Assembly: GCA_001768565.1 (NCBI GenBank)
Contig: MEOE01000013.1
Span: 248,001 to 312,000 of the forward strand
Direction of reading: 5' to 3'
Source of the DNA: Bacteroidetes bacterium GWF2_33_16
GTDB taxonomy: Bacteria > Bacteroidota > Bacteroidia > Bacteroidales > UBA12077
DNA: 64,000 nucleotides
Shown here: positions 36,483-45,609 of the stretch, piece by piece
Layout: each line of letters opens with the position of its first letter
Position numbering within the stretch: the first letter of the stretch is position 1
Translations under genes and position numbers: made by a program
Notes under the pieces: model-generated
The model's input: the letters and a program-made list of their open reading frames with translations, nothing else
Database searches by the model: none
Told to the model about the DNA's origin: nothing

Positions 36483-37516
36483 AACCTTACGATCTTTTGA
36501 GCACTGTTGAATATGGAGGATGCTCAGCTAAACTTTCAGCCAACGATCTTAGCACAGCATTAGCTGATTTGCCAAAAACACCTCATAAAAACTTACTTGT
36601 TGATATTGAAACACATGATGATGCGGGTGTTTACAAAGTCTCTGATGACCTTGCTCTGATTCAAACTACAGACTTTTTCCCACCAGTATGTTCCGATCCA
36701 TATGAGTTTGGCCAGATTGCTGCTGCAAATGCGCTGAGCGATGTGTATGCAATGGGTGGTGAAGTATTGACTGCCTTAAATATTGTAGCTTTCCCAACAA
36801 AAGTTCCACTTGATGTTTTAAAAGAGATATTACGAGGTGGAATAGAAAAAGTAATTGAAGCTGGCGGAGTTATGATGGGCGGTCATACAATTGTTGATGA
36901 TGTTCCAAAGTATGGATTAGCTGTAACGGGAAGCATTCATCCCGATAGAATAATTACAAATGCAGCAGCAAAACCTGGAGATGTTCTTATTCTCACCAAA
37001 CCTATTGGTGCAGGAATAATTATGGCCGGAAAAAGAATAGGAGAAATTGAAATGGATAAATACCAGCCAATACTTGAAAGCATGAAACAGCTTAACAAAG
37101 AAGGTGGTAGAATAATGCAAAAATACAAAGTTAAATGTGCTACAGACATTACGGGCTTTGGACTATTAGGACATGCTCTTAAATTGGCTATGGGAAGTAA
37201 TGTTACGTTGAAAATAGATTCAAAACGCGTTCCTTCTTTTAATGGTGCATTAGACTTAATTGAGTTGGGCTGCATACCAGGGGCATGTTTCCGAAATCTT
37301 GAATATGTTGAGAATGAATGTACTTTTGAAAAATCATTACGTTCAAATCATAAGATGCTATTGTTGGATGCTCAAACATCAGGAGGTTTATTAATCTGCT
37401 GTAATGAGAATGATGTAAATAATATGATTGCAGAATTATCTGAATCAGGTTATGCTTGTACATCTGTAATTGGGAGTGTTTGCGAAAAGGGGAATAAATA
37501 TTTATTGATCAATTAA
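36479..37516 (+). CDS. selD: Selenide, water dikinase SelD
   Basis: 345 residues, normal length. The active-site segment YGGCSAKLSANDL has Cys 15, with the conserved Lys two residues on; some SelD proteins have selenocysteine here, this one does not. DDAGVY near 46, TTDFFPP near 64 and GGHTIVDD near 135 are the ATP/Mg-binding motifs. It makes selenophosphate. Neither selA/selB nor a selenouridine synthase is in the window, so the use of selenophosphate is undetermined here. Confidence 0.94.
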   Translation: MKPYDLLSTVEYGGCSAKLSANDLSTALADLPKTPHKNLLVDIETHDDAGVYKVSDDLALIQTTDFFPPVCSDPYEFGQIAAANALSDVYAMGGEVLTALNIVAFPTKVPLDVLKEILRGGIEKVIEAGGVMMGGHTIVDDVPKYGLAVTGSIHPDRIITNAAAKPGDVLILTKPIGAGIIMAGKRIGEIEMDKYQPILESMKQLNKEGGRIMQKYKVKCATDITGFGLLGHALKLAMGSNVTLKIDSKRVPSFNGALDLIELGCIPGACFRNLEYVENECTFEKSLRSNHKMLLLDAQTSGGLLICCNENDVNNMIAELSESGYACTSVIGSVCEKGNKYLLIN

Positions 37517-37523
37517 AGTAAAA

Positions 37524-37561
37524 AGGTCATTGCGAACGAAGCCAAAAAGCGAAGTGACTTA
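37524..37561. repeat. Fragment of a dispersed intergenic palindrome
   Basis: GGTCATTGCGAACGAAGC and GCGAAGTGACTT between convergent selD and the S46 peptidase resemble the inner part of the element at 42692-42849 (GGTTCGCAATGACC on the other strand). Confidence 0.45.
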
Positions 37562-37568
37562 CATATTG

Positions 37569-39716
37569 CTATCTAACTACCTTCATCTCATCCACAAGAT
37601 GCTTTGCTCCGGCATATTTATCGATAATAAAAAGCACATATCGAATATCCAAAGAAACATTACGACTAAAATCTGGATCGTACATCATATCGCTTGCTAT
37701 ACCTTCCCATGCTCTATCGAAGTTCAAACCAATTAAACTACCATTTGCATCAAGCACAGGGCTTCCTGAATTTCCACCTGTGGTGTGGTTTGTGGCAATA
37801 AAACATAAAGGCACAGTACCATCTTTTGCATAAACACCATAATCACTTTGTTTATAAATCTCCCTTAGTCTATTCGGAATGTCATAATCGTAGATTGCAG
37901 GATTATCTTTTTCAATTACACCTTCAAGTGTTGTATAATGCAAATATTTCACCCCATCCTTGGGATAATAACCTTTAACTTTTCCATAAGCAACACGCAT
38001 GGTGAAATTAGCATCGGGATAGAATTTCTTTTGCGGCTGCATCTCTCGTAAAGCATTCATGTATATATTATAAAGACTATCATTTTTTGCTGATAATGCG
38101 ATGTATTTTTCAGAAACTTTATTTTTGTAAACTTCTGAAAATGAAGAAAAAAGAACATATACTGGATCATTCTTCAGTTCTCCTACTCTATCAGAAGAAA
38201 AAATACTTAACAAACGATCTAATTTCTCTGGCTTATTAAATACGGTTTCTCTCAATAATTTTTCAACATATCTGGTAAAATCTCCGTTATATTCTGACTG
38301 AATTATTGAATAAACCGAAGGATAAAAATCTTCGCTTACACCCGAGAAATACATTGGCAACAGGGCTTTAAAAACATCTTTATCAACACGTATATCGTAA
38401 TCTTTATAAAAATCAGATGCTATTTTTATCAGTTTTGTTACCTCCGCCAAAACCAATGATGAATCAAACTGATTTTCGGATATCTCAATAAGATTTTCAA
38501 AATCAGCAGCGAAATCAATAATTTCGATTCCATTTACCGCTTCGCGCCAGTAATCATAAGCTAAAGCATAGCTCTCGATATCATTATAATTTTTACTAAA
38601 CTCTTTAAGCAAACCATTATACACAGGTTTATTTTCGGCCCATTTTGTAAATTCTTTTTCAAATTCAATTTTTTTATTAATTCCATCAAGTCTTTTTAAT
38701 CCATTGATTTCGCCAATCCAACGTTTCCATGAATTACTTACTCTCGCATTTTTACTTGCGTATTTAATACGAATGGTATCATTAATATCTCCATAAGAAT
38801 TCATGATTTCGAGTCTTTTATCCCTTATTTTTATTTTATGAGGATTACGCAGTTCAGAAACAAGTTTTATTGCATCTGATGTAAGATACTGCTCTGTACC
38901 TCCCGGATATCCAAGCACCCATGTAAAATCGCCTTCATTAATTCCTTTCATGGATACATTTAAAAACTTTTTAGGTTTGTAGGGCACATTAACAGGCGAA
39001 TAATCAGCTGGTTTATTTTCTTTATTTGCATAAATACGAAATACCGAAAAATCACCGGTATGTCTTGGCCACATCCAGTTGTCGGTATCGCCACCAAACT
39101 TACCTATTGATGATGGTGGAGCTCCTACCAAACGAACATCTTTAAACTCTTCGTAAACAAAAAGAAAATACTCATTCCCATAATAAAATGGTCGCACAGA
39201 TGCCAGATAGTGTGTTCCTTTTATTGCATCTTCTTCAAGTTTTTGAATATTCTCACCTATCTTTTTATTCCTCTCTGCTTGTGTCATTGAATTATCAATA
39301 TCATTTAATGCTTGCTTTGTAACATCCTCAATTCGCACAAGAAATTTAACAGTAAGTCCAGGATTTGGTAACTCTTCGGCTTTCGACATAGCCCAAAAAC
39401 CATTTGTCAGGTAATCATTGTCGATTCTACTATGATTTTGGATTTGCTCATAACCACAATGATGGTTAGTAAGTAAAAGTCCTTGATCAGAAACCAATTC
39501 TCCAGTGCATCCACTACCAAAAATTACTATTGCATCTTTTATACTCTCCTTATTTATACTATAAATATCATCAGCAGTAAGTTTGAGACCATTTTTCTGC
39601 ATATCTGCGATGGTATAATTATTTAATAATAAAGGAATCCACATTCCTTCATCTGCTCTAAGATGAACTGAATTAATCATCGCTAATGACAGTAAAAAGT
39701 ATATTAGCTTCTTCAT
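37569..39716 (-). CDS. S46 family dipeptidyl-peptidase, DPP11-like
   Basis: 715 residues with a signal peptide (hydrophobic core about 3-18, cleavage near 20). The catalytic histidine is in TNHHCGY (near 86) and the nucleophile Ser 650 in GGNSGSP. The residue 18 after the serine, Arg 668 in NFDRAWEG, corresponds to the arginine that in characterised DPP11 gives preference for Asp or Glu at P1; DPP7 has Gly. So acidic dipeptides are the likely products. Periplasmic, feeding amino-acid fermentation. Confidence 0.92.
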   Translation of the reverse strand: MKKLIYFLLSLAMINSVHLRADEGMWIPLLLNNYTIADMQKNGLKLTADDIYSINKESIKDAIVIFGSGCTGELVSDQGLLLTNHHCGYEQIQNHSRIDNDYLTNGFWAMSKAEELPNPGLTVKFLVRIEDVTKQALNDIDNSMTQAERNKKIGENIQKLEEDAIKGTHYLASVRPFYYGNEYFLFVYEEFKDVRLVGAPPSSIGKFGGDTDNWMWPRHTGDFSVFRIYANKENKPADYSPVNVPYKPKKFLNVSMKGINEGDFTWVLGYPGGTEQYLTSDAIKLVSELRNPHKIKIRDKRLEIMNSYGDINDTIRIKYASKNARVSNSWKRWIGEINGLKRLDGINKKIEFEKEFTKWAENKPVYNGLLKEFSKNYNDIESYALAYDYWREAVNGIEIIDFAADFENLIEISENQFDSSLVLAEVTKLIKIASDFYKDYDIRVDKDVFKALLPMYFSGVSEDFYPSVYSIIQSEYNGDFTRYVEKLLRETVFNKPEKLDRLLSIFSSDRVGELKNDPVYVLFSSFSEVYKNKVSEKYIALSAKNDSLYNIYMNALREMQPQKKFYPDANFTMRVAYGKVKGYYPKDGVKYLHYTTLEGVIEKDNPAIYDYDIPNRLREIYKQSDYGVYAKDGTVPLCFIATNHTTGGNSGSPVLDANGSLIGLNFDRAWEGIASDMMYDPDFSRNVSLDIRYVLFIIDKYAGAKHLVDEMKVVR

Positions 39717-39726
39717 GATATTTAAA

Positions 39727-40320
39727 CTAACTATTTATAAAACTATTTAGTTCGAGATATAATTTCTGGATAGGCAAACCCATCACATTAAAAAACGATC
39801 CGTTTATTTTTTCAATACCTATGTAGCCAATCCACTCCTGAATTCCATAGGCACCAGCCTTATCATAAGGCTTGTAATTTTCAACATAATAATGAATCTC
39901 TTCACTAGTAAGCTTTCTAAAATATACATCAGATGAAGAAAAAAATGAAGTTGTCTTTCTCTTTGATTTAATACAAACTCCAGTGTATACCTGATGACAA
40001 TTTCCACTTAGATTTTTGAGCATTAAAATCGCATCATTATAATCAACCGGTTTATTTAATACTTTATTGTTAAGCCACACGATGGTGTCAGCAGTAATAA
40101 CAATTTCGTTGTCGGATAATTCTCCCTTAAAAAAAGATGCTTTATATTCGGCTAAATAAAGTGCAACTTCTTCTCGTTCCAGATTTTCTGGAAAAGATTC
40201 ATCTCCATATGACTTTTTCACAAAAGTAAAATCAATACCAATTTCCTTTAATAAATGATGCCTTCGCGGAGATTGCGATGCAAGAATGATCTTATATTTT
40301 TCGATATTAGGAATAAACAT
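39727..40320 (-). CDS. maf: Maf-like nucleotide pyrophosphatase
   Basis: 197 residues. The N-terminal ILASQSPRRHHLLKEIG and the catalytic ADTIVWLNNKVLNKP near 84-98 are Maf signatures. It hydrolyses non-canonical or pyrimidine nucleoside triphosphates. It is within a compact minus-strand run of housekeeping genes (3-10 nt spacings). Confidence 0.92.
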   Translation of the reverse strand: MFIPNIEKYKIILASQSPRRHHLLKEIGIDFTFVKKSYGDESFPENLEREEVALYLAEYKASFFKGELSDNEIVITADTIVWLNNKVLNKPVDYNDAILMLKNLSGNCHQVYTGVCIKSKRKTTSFFSSSDVYFRKLTSEEIHYYVENYKPYDKAGAYGIQEWIGYIGIEKINGSFFNVMGLPIQKLYLELNSFINS

Positions 40321-40323
40321 GAA

Positions 40324-41277
40324 CTATAGTAAGGTCTGATTAATAATATAATTTGCAACCAATGAATATAAAATACCAGCCAACATTATCATTTTTGAAA
40401 GCCTGCTGGCAGAATGATACTCATTCTTAGTTTCGGCAATAATCAGTTTATATAACAATACAATTAGTGGAACAATAAGGAAAACTAAAAAATAAATAAG
40501 TGTAATTGGGCCGGTTAAAAACCTGAAATAGGCATATAGCAATGAGAATAATGTAAAAATTATAAATGATGCTAAAATAACTTTCGAATTTACAACGCCC
40601 AAAACAATAGGCATTGTTTGTCGGCCATAAGCACTATCTCCTTCATAATCTTCAATATCTTTTATAATCTCTCGAATAAGGGTTAAGATAAATGCATAAA
40701 ACGCAAAAGAAAGAATCCATACTATAATTTGATTAAAACTAGCTCTAGTTTCCAATAAAATATAGCCATACACTTTGTTCAGCAAGGGTATTTCGAATAA
40801 CAATACCATCAATGGCACTAGGGCTGTTAAGAGAGCTACAATAAGATTTCCAATTAAAAACTGTCTTTTATAGGTGGTTGAATAAAACCATAAAATCCCT
40901 GTAATAAATACAAAAACAAGCGACAAAGTTGGAATTCCTATATAGAACGAAACATAAATACCCATACCAATTCCGATGGTATTAAGAATAATATGCAGTA
41001 GTATAGCACTTCGGCGATCAATAATTCTACCTACCAAAACTGTTTCTGGCCTATTTACTAAATCAGTTTTTGTATCGAAATAATCATTAATAACGTATCC
41101 GGCAGCTGTTATAAATACAGTTGACAGTACCAGAAAGAAAAAATTAATCTCAGAAAATTGAAGTTCGAAATCGTAAACTTTAAGAATTGGTTTTATGATG
41201 CTCCAACGCATCAGGTACTGAGTTAATACTATTATTAATAAGTTTCTATATCGGATTAATCGAAGGAAATTCATCAT
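40324..41277 (-). CDS. UbiA-family prenyltransferase (geranylgeranylglycerol-phosphate synthase-like)
   Basis: 317 residues from the ATG at 41277; the six residues before it would need a TTG start. Eight or nine membrane helices; both Asp-rich motifs are present: NDYFDTKTDLVNRPE near 64-78 and DIEDYEGDSAYGRQTMP near 205-221. Bacteroidota carry this UbiA subfamily in the same neighbourhood as Maf and a KdsC-like gene. The exact prenyl acceptor is not certain. Confidence 0.85.
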   Translation of the reverse strand: MMNFLRLIRYRNLLIIVLTQYLMRWSIIKPILKVYDFELQFSEINFFFLVLSTVFITAAGYVINDYFDTKTDLVNRPETVLVGRIIDRRSAILLHIILNTIGIGMGIYVSFYIGIPTLSLVFVFITGILWFYSTTYKRQFLIGNLIVALLTALVPLMVLLFEIPLLNKVYGYILLETRASFNQIIVWILSFAFYAFILTLIREIIKDIEDYEGDSAYGRQTMPIVLGVVNSKVILASFIIFTLFSLLYAYFRFLTGPITLIYFLVFLIVPLIVLLYKLIIAETKNEYHSASRLSKMIMLAGILYSLVANYIINQTLL

Positions 41278-41295
41278 AATTTTTGGGATTAACAA

Positions 41296-41802
41296 TTAAG
41301 GATTAAACCATTTACCTTGCAGTTTAAGCACTTGTTCAATAACATCGCGTACACAACCATGCCCACCTGGAAATGTAGATATATATTCTGATATTGATTT
41401 AATCTCAACCACTGCATCCGAAGGACATGTTGCTAATCCTGCCATCATCATTACTTCATAATCGGGAATATCGTCTCCCATATAAAGTATCTCGTCGGGT
41501 TTTAGGCTATATTTAAAATAAAAATCCTCAAAATCCGATTTCTTATCTCTTGAATTCATATAGATATCGGTAATTTTAAGAAACTGAAATCGCTTACGCA
41601 CTGCTTCTGAATTCCCCCCGGAAATAATTCCTATTATATATCCTTGTTTTATGGCATGATGGACAGCAAATCCATCTTTCATATCAACTGATCGAACAAA
41701 TTCACCACCTGGTTCAAGATAAATTTTACCATCAGTAAAAACACCATCAACATCGAAAACAAACGCTTTAATTTGATTCAGTTTTTCTTTAAAATTAGCC
41801 AT
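41296..41802 (-). CDS. KdsC-like HAD phosphatase
   Basis: 168 residues, cap-less HAD type. Motif I FDVDGVFTDG near 15-24, motif II SGGNSEAVRKR, motif III with YMGDDIPDYEVM near 117-128. Matches 3-deoxy-D-manno-octulosonate-8-phosphate phosphatase of lipopolysaccharide core synthesis by length and motifs; related sugar phosphatases cannot be excluded. Confidence 0.88.
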   Translation of the reverse strand: MANFKEKLNQIKAFVFDVDGVFTDGKIYLEPGGEFVRSVDMKDGFAVHHAIKQGYIIGIISGGNSEAVRKRFQFLKITDIYMNSRDKKSDFEDFYFKYSLKPDEILYMGDDIPDYEVMMMAGLATCPSDAVVEIKSISEYISTFPGGHGCVRDVIEQVLKLQGKWFNP

Positions 41803-41806
41803 AAAA

Positions 41807-42607
41807 CTAGTTCTCTCTTTTACTATTTGATTTATAAATACTATCGCTCACAAATCTATATATATTTTCAAATTCAGGATACCTTGATAACATTTTAATA
41901 TGATTCTCAATTACTTTTTTATCATTTCGCAATGCCGGACCTGTTTGGGCATTTTCGGGTTGCATTTCTATTGCTTTATTGACTGTCTCAATTATTAATG
42001 GTTTAAGGAGATCGAATGTACTATTAGAGTTTTGCATTAATTCGGAGCTAATAAAATACATATGATTAACAAAATTGCACGAAAAAACTGCCGCTAAATG
42101 TATTGCTTTTCTTTTCTCAGAGTCTATCTCAAAAACACTTTTTGTAATATTAAATGCGAGTTGGAATAACTTACTCTTTGTAATTTCATTATTTGCTTCA
42201 ATAAGTATTGGTACTTCACTTAAATCTATCTTTCTGCTTTTGGTAAAAGTTTGCAACGGATAAAAAACCCCAAAATTCTCAAAAGTATTTGCAAAGATAT
42301 CCAATGAAATGCCACCTGCAGTGTGAACTATTATTCCATGCTTTATATTCAGTTTGTTTGCAATTCCTTCTATTGCATCATCTTTGACAGAGATTAGATA
42401 TAAATCAGCATCAGAAGGTACATGTTTTAAGTCATCAGAATACTCAGCATTAATTTGCAGAGCTAATTCTTTGGCAGAATTTATTGAACGATTATAAACA
42501 AACCTGACTTTATTATTTGATTTAAAAAAGGCTATTGCTAAATGAGTAGCAACATTTCCTGCTCCAAGGATCACAATCCCATTATCGAAAGCATTGTTTT
42601 TACTCAT
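41807..42607 (-). CDS. DUF2520 / Rossmann NADP-binding protein
   Basis: 266 residues from the ATG at 42607 (MSKNNAFDNGIVILGAGNVA); the frame extends to 42685 but the extra residues precede the nucleotide-binding strand and are probably not translated. GAGNVATHLA is the dinucleotide motif; the C-terminal helical domain (from about 135) has KAIHLAAVFSCNFVNHM typical of DUF2520. Function in the cell is not established. Confidence 0.85.
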   Translation of the reverse strand: MSKNNAFDNGIVILGAGNVATHLAIAFFKSNNKVRFVYNRSINSAKELALQINAEYSDDLKHVPSDADLYLISVKDDAIEGIANKLNIKHGIIVHTAGGISLDIFANTFENFGVFYPLQTFTKSRKIDLSEVPILIEANNEITKSKLFQLAFNITKSVFEIDSEKRKAIHLAAVFSCNFVNHMYFISSELMQNSNSTFDLLKPLIIETVNKAIEMQPENAQTGPALRNDKKVIENHIKMLSRYPEFENIYRFVSDSIYKSNSKREN

Positions 42608-42691
42608 TCTTGATTTATTAATGACCAGTAAATTTAAAGGAAAAATATTTGCTTTCAAAATCAAAAACAGTCTCGAATATTCCAAAACAAA

Positions 42692-42849
42692 CAGGAGGTT
42701 GTTTCAAAAAAACTTAAAAAGTTCATTGCAAGTGAAGAATGAACGAAGCAATCTATAAATATTCAGCAACTTAAGATTGCTTCACTACGCCTGCCAGCCG
42801 GCAGGCTGGTTCGCAATGACCTAAAATAATGTTTTGAGACAACCTCCTG
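42692..42849. repeat. MITE-like palindromic element
   Basis: 158 bp bounded by 18-bp inverted repeats, CAGGAGGTTGTTTCAAAA and TTTTGAGACAACCTCCTG (17 of 18 match). Inside, GAAGCAATCT (42745-42754) and AGATTGCTTC (42774-42783) form a nested inverted repeat, and GCCTGCCAGCCGGCAGGC is a further palindrome. No coding capacity. Pieces resembling it lie at 37524-37561 and 45568-45585. Confidence 0.65.
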
Positions 42850-42859
42850 CTTTAGAAAT

Positions 42860-42891
42860 AAATAGCCCCAGCCTTCAGGCTGGGGCTATTT
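42860..42891. terminator. Bidirectional hairpin downstream of the acyl-CoA dehydrogenase
   Basis: AAATAGCCCCAGCC / GGCTGGGGCTATTT, a perfect 14-bp stem with TTCA loop, 38 nt after the minus-strand dehydrogenase stop. Confidence 0.75.
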
Positions 42892-42928
42892 AAGGGAATT
42901 ATTGAACTTCAGTCCAATTTATAGTTTA

Positions 42929-44713
42929 CTAAAAACAATATTTATTTTCTTCGATTAGTTTATTTGCTATTCTTCTGCGAGCATCTTTTGTATTTACACC
43001 AGGTTGTCTAGTATAAATCTCTACTCCTTTTATTAATTTACTTGTTATAGCGCTATCATCGATTGAATAAATAGCATCCATTGCATGTTTGTAAATTAAC
43101 AATGATGATTCAAATATATATACATCAAGGATATCTCTATATATACTCATCATTTCTGGAGATTTAATTGATTCCAACTTCTGAACCCTTAATAATGTTG
43201 ATTCAGCAACGTAAGTATTCATAAGAATGTCAGCTATACTATTTAATACTTCCTGCTCGTTTACCAAACCACGTTCGAATTTATTTACTGCAGCTTCCAT
43301 AAATAGTAGAGATATCTTTTTGAAGTTTTCAACAAAGAATGCTTTGTCTTCATAGTATCCCTTTGGAGTATAATTATCTTGTAACGAATCTAATCCGGCA
43401 ACAATCTCTTTTGCTTTTTCGAATAATTTGATTTCACCTTTTTGACCTCGTTTAATTATTGTATCAGTAACAAGTAAGCGGTTAATTTCGTTAGTTCCCT
43501 CAAAAATACGGTTTATACGCGAATCTCTATAAGATCTGTCGGCAGGCATTTCTGCTGAAAATCCCATACCACCCATTACCTGAACGGTCTCATCAACAAC
43601 ATAATCAAGAGCTTCTGATCCAAACACTTTCATAATAGCAGCTTCTGATCCATACTGACCAAATGCATCCATAATCGCTCTGCCATAATCGCATCCTTCC
43701 ATGGCTTTGTACATATCAATAGCAATGTCAATATCCTTACTAACGCGATAAACAGCAGATTCTGTTGTAAATGTTTTAATTGCCTGCTCAGCCAATTTGT
43801 GTTTTATTGATCCAAAGTTGGATATTAACATACCAAACTGCTTACGCTCATTTGAATAATTTACCGATTGTGAAATAGCACGTTTTGCAGCTCCAAGAAC
43901 ATTACCCCCCAATTTAATACGGCCCATATGAAGGATATTCAAAGCGATTCTGAATCCTTCACCTCGTTTACCTAATAAATTCTCAACTGGTACTTTTACA
44001 TCGTTATAAAAAATCTGACGTGTAGATGATCCTTTAATACCCATCTTCTTTTCTTCGGGATTTAAAGTAATACCATCCCAGGCTCTTTCAACAATAAATG
44101 CACTATAAACGCGATCGTTATCTATCTTTGCAAAAACTGTCTGAATATCAGCGAAACCACCATTAGTGATCCACATTTTCTGACCGTTTAAAATATAGTG
44201 TTTACCATCGGCAGAAAGAACTGCTTTTGTTTTACCTGAATTAGCATCTGATCCAGCTCCCGGCTCAGTTAAACAATAAGCTCCAGCATATTCACCAGTT
44301 GCCAATTTAGTTAGATATTTCATTTTTTGCTCGTGTGTTCCATAATACGCAATTGGCAATGATCCAATACCTGTATGTGCAGAATAAGCAACTGCAAAAG
44401 AATGACCGGCACCCATTATTTCGCTGGCAAGCATTGATGTAACAAATGATTGACCAAAACCCTGATATTCTTCCTGAATAGAAACGCCTAACAATCCAAG
44501 TTCACCTGCCTTTTTTACTATACTAGCCATAAGCCCTTCTTCTTGATGATCTATTCTTTCAAGATTTGGAAAAACTTCCGTTTCAAGAAAATCTTGACAG
44601 GTTTGAGCAATCATTTTTTGCTCTTCGCTAAACTCTTCGGGTATAAAAATCTCATTTGCTTTGGTTTGTTTCAAAAGAAATTCACCACCTTTAATGGTTA
44701 ATTGTTTTTCCAT
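42929..44713 (-). CDS. Acyl-CoA dehydrogenase, long form
   Basis: 594 residues, longer than the ~380 of short/medium enzymes because of a C-terminal extension like that of VLCAD-type proteins. FAD and substrate motifs: AYCLTEPGAGSDA near 135-147, WITNGG near 176, and the catalytic glutamate in NRIFEGTNEINR near 428-439. It passes electrons to ETF, encoded at 47104-48859, and through the FeS proteins between them to the membrane quinone pool. Confidence 0.93.
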   Translation of the reverse strand: MEKQLTIKGGEFLLKQTKANEIFIPEEFSEEQKMIAQTCQDFLETEVFPNLERIDHQEEGLMASIVKKAGELGLLGVSIQEEYQGFGQSFVTSMLASEIMGAGHSFAVAYSAHTGIGSLPIAYYGTHEQKMKYLTKLATGEYAGAYCLTEPGAGSDANSGKTKAVLSADGKHYILNGQKMWITNGGFADIQTVFAKIDNDRVYSAFIVERAWDGITLNPEEKKMGIKGSSTRQIFYNDVKVPVENLLGKRGEGFRIALNILHMGRIKLGGNVLGAAKRAISQSVNYSNERKQFGMLISNFGSIKHKLAEQAIKTFTTESAVYRVSKDIDIAIDMYKAMEGCDYGRAIMDAFGQYGSEAAIMKVFGSEALDYVVDETVQVMGGMGFSAEMPADRSYRDSRINRIFEGTNEINRLLVTDTIIKRGQKGEIKLFEKAKEIVAGLDSLQDNYTPKGYYEDKAFFVENFKKISLLFMEAAVNKFERGLVNEQEVLNSIADILMNTYVAESTLLRVQKLESIKSPEMMSIYRDILDVYIFESSLLIYKHAMDAIYSIDDSAITSKLIKGVEIYTRQPGVNTKDARRRIANKLIEENKYCF

Positions 44714-44732
44714 TTTTATGATTAAATTAAAG

Positions 44733-45530
44733 TTATAGTTCTAATGATTGTTCAATTAATTCGGCAATATCGTAATTTTTTATCTGTTCTTCTTTGTTCT
44801 TGTATTTGAGCCCGTCGGTCATCATTACCATGCAATAAGGACAAGCAGTAACAATAATACCCGCACCTGTTTCAAGTACATCTTCTGTACGCTCAATAAA
44901 CACTTCCCTGTCACCCTTTTCAGCTTCTTTAAACATTTGTCCACCACCGGCACCACAACACAATGCCTGTGCTTTATTTCGCTTCATTTCTTTTACTGTT
45001 GATGGAATAGCTCCCAGCACCTCTCGTGGAGCCATATATTCACCATTTGCCCTCCCTAAGTAACATGGATCATGAAAGGTAATTGTTTTATCTTTAAATA
45101 AATTACTTTCGATTTTGAGTTTCCCTTCAATAATCATCTTTTGTAAAAACTGAGTATGATGTATTACTTCAAAATTACCGCCAAAATCAGGATATTCATT
45201 TTTAAATGTATTATAAACGTGGGGATCGCAGGTAATAATCTTTTTAACCTCATACATATTTAATATGTCAATATTGGTAAGTGTTTGCATTTGGTATAAC
45301 ATCTCATTTCCTGCTCTGCGCGCCACATCACCGCTCGATGATTCTTCTGTACCTAGAACTGCATAACTTACATTTAAATGAGTAAGAACCTTAACAAAAG
45401 CTCTGATCACTTTTTTATATCTGTCGTCGAAAGCACCTGCACTACCAACCCAAAGTAAATATTCAGGTTTTTCTCCTTTGGCAAAAACATCGGCCATTAC
45501 AGGAACGTCGATTTTACGTTTTTCAGTCAT
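44733..45530 (-). CDS. HdrB/DUF224-type CCG-domain protein with a cysteine-depleted first half
   Basis: 265 residues, two CCG repeats. The second repeat is intact: HDPC (Cys 156), CCGAGGG (Cys 191/192), ACPYC (Cys 230/233). In the first repeat, positions that are cysteine in homologues read Ser: WVGSAGAF (Ser 30), EESSSGD (residues 63-67), and ITCDPHVYN retains one Cys (101) of the usual pair. Only one cluster site thus remains. It pairs with the membrane FeS protein 79 nt upstream, forming a split ETF:quinone oxidoreductase-like system. Confidence 0.88.
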   Translation of the reverse strand: MTEKRKIDVPVMADVFAKGEKPEYLLWVGSAGAFDDRYKKVIRAFVKVLTHLNVSYAVLGTEESSSGDVARRAGNEMLYQMQTLTNIDILNMYEVKKIITCDPHVYNTFKNEYPDFGGNFEVIHHTQFLQKMIIEGKLKIESNLFKDKTITFHDPCYLGRANGEYMAPREVLGAIPSTVKEMKRNKAQALCCGAGGGQMFKEAEKGDREVFIERTEDVLETGAGIIVTACPYCMVMMTDGLKYKNKEEQIKNYDIAELIEQSLEL

Positions 45531-45567
45531 TTTTAATAAGTTTATAGTTAAAATCCTGCCTGCCAGC

Positions 45568-45585
45568 AGACAGATCTATAGTTTC
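45568..45585. repeat. Palindrome fragment CCTGCCTGCCAGCAGACAG-like
   Basis: Short GC-rich sequence in an AT-rich spacer, resembling the CCTGCCAGCCGGCAGGC core of the 42692-42849 element. Confidence 0.35.
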
Positions 45586-45609
45586 AAACTTCAAATTATA
45601 TTTTTCAAT

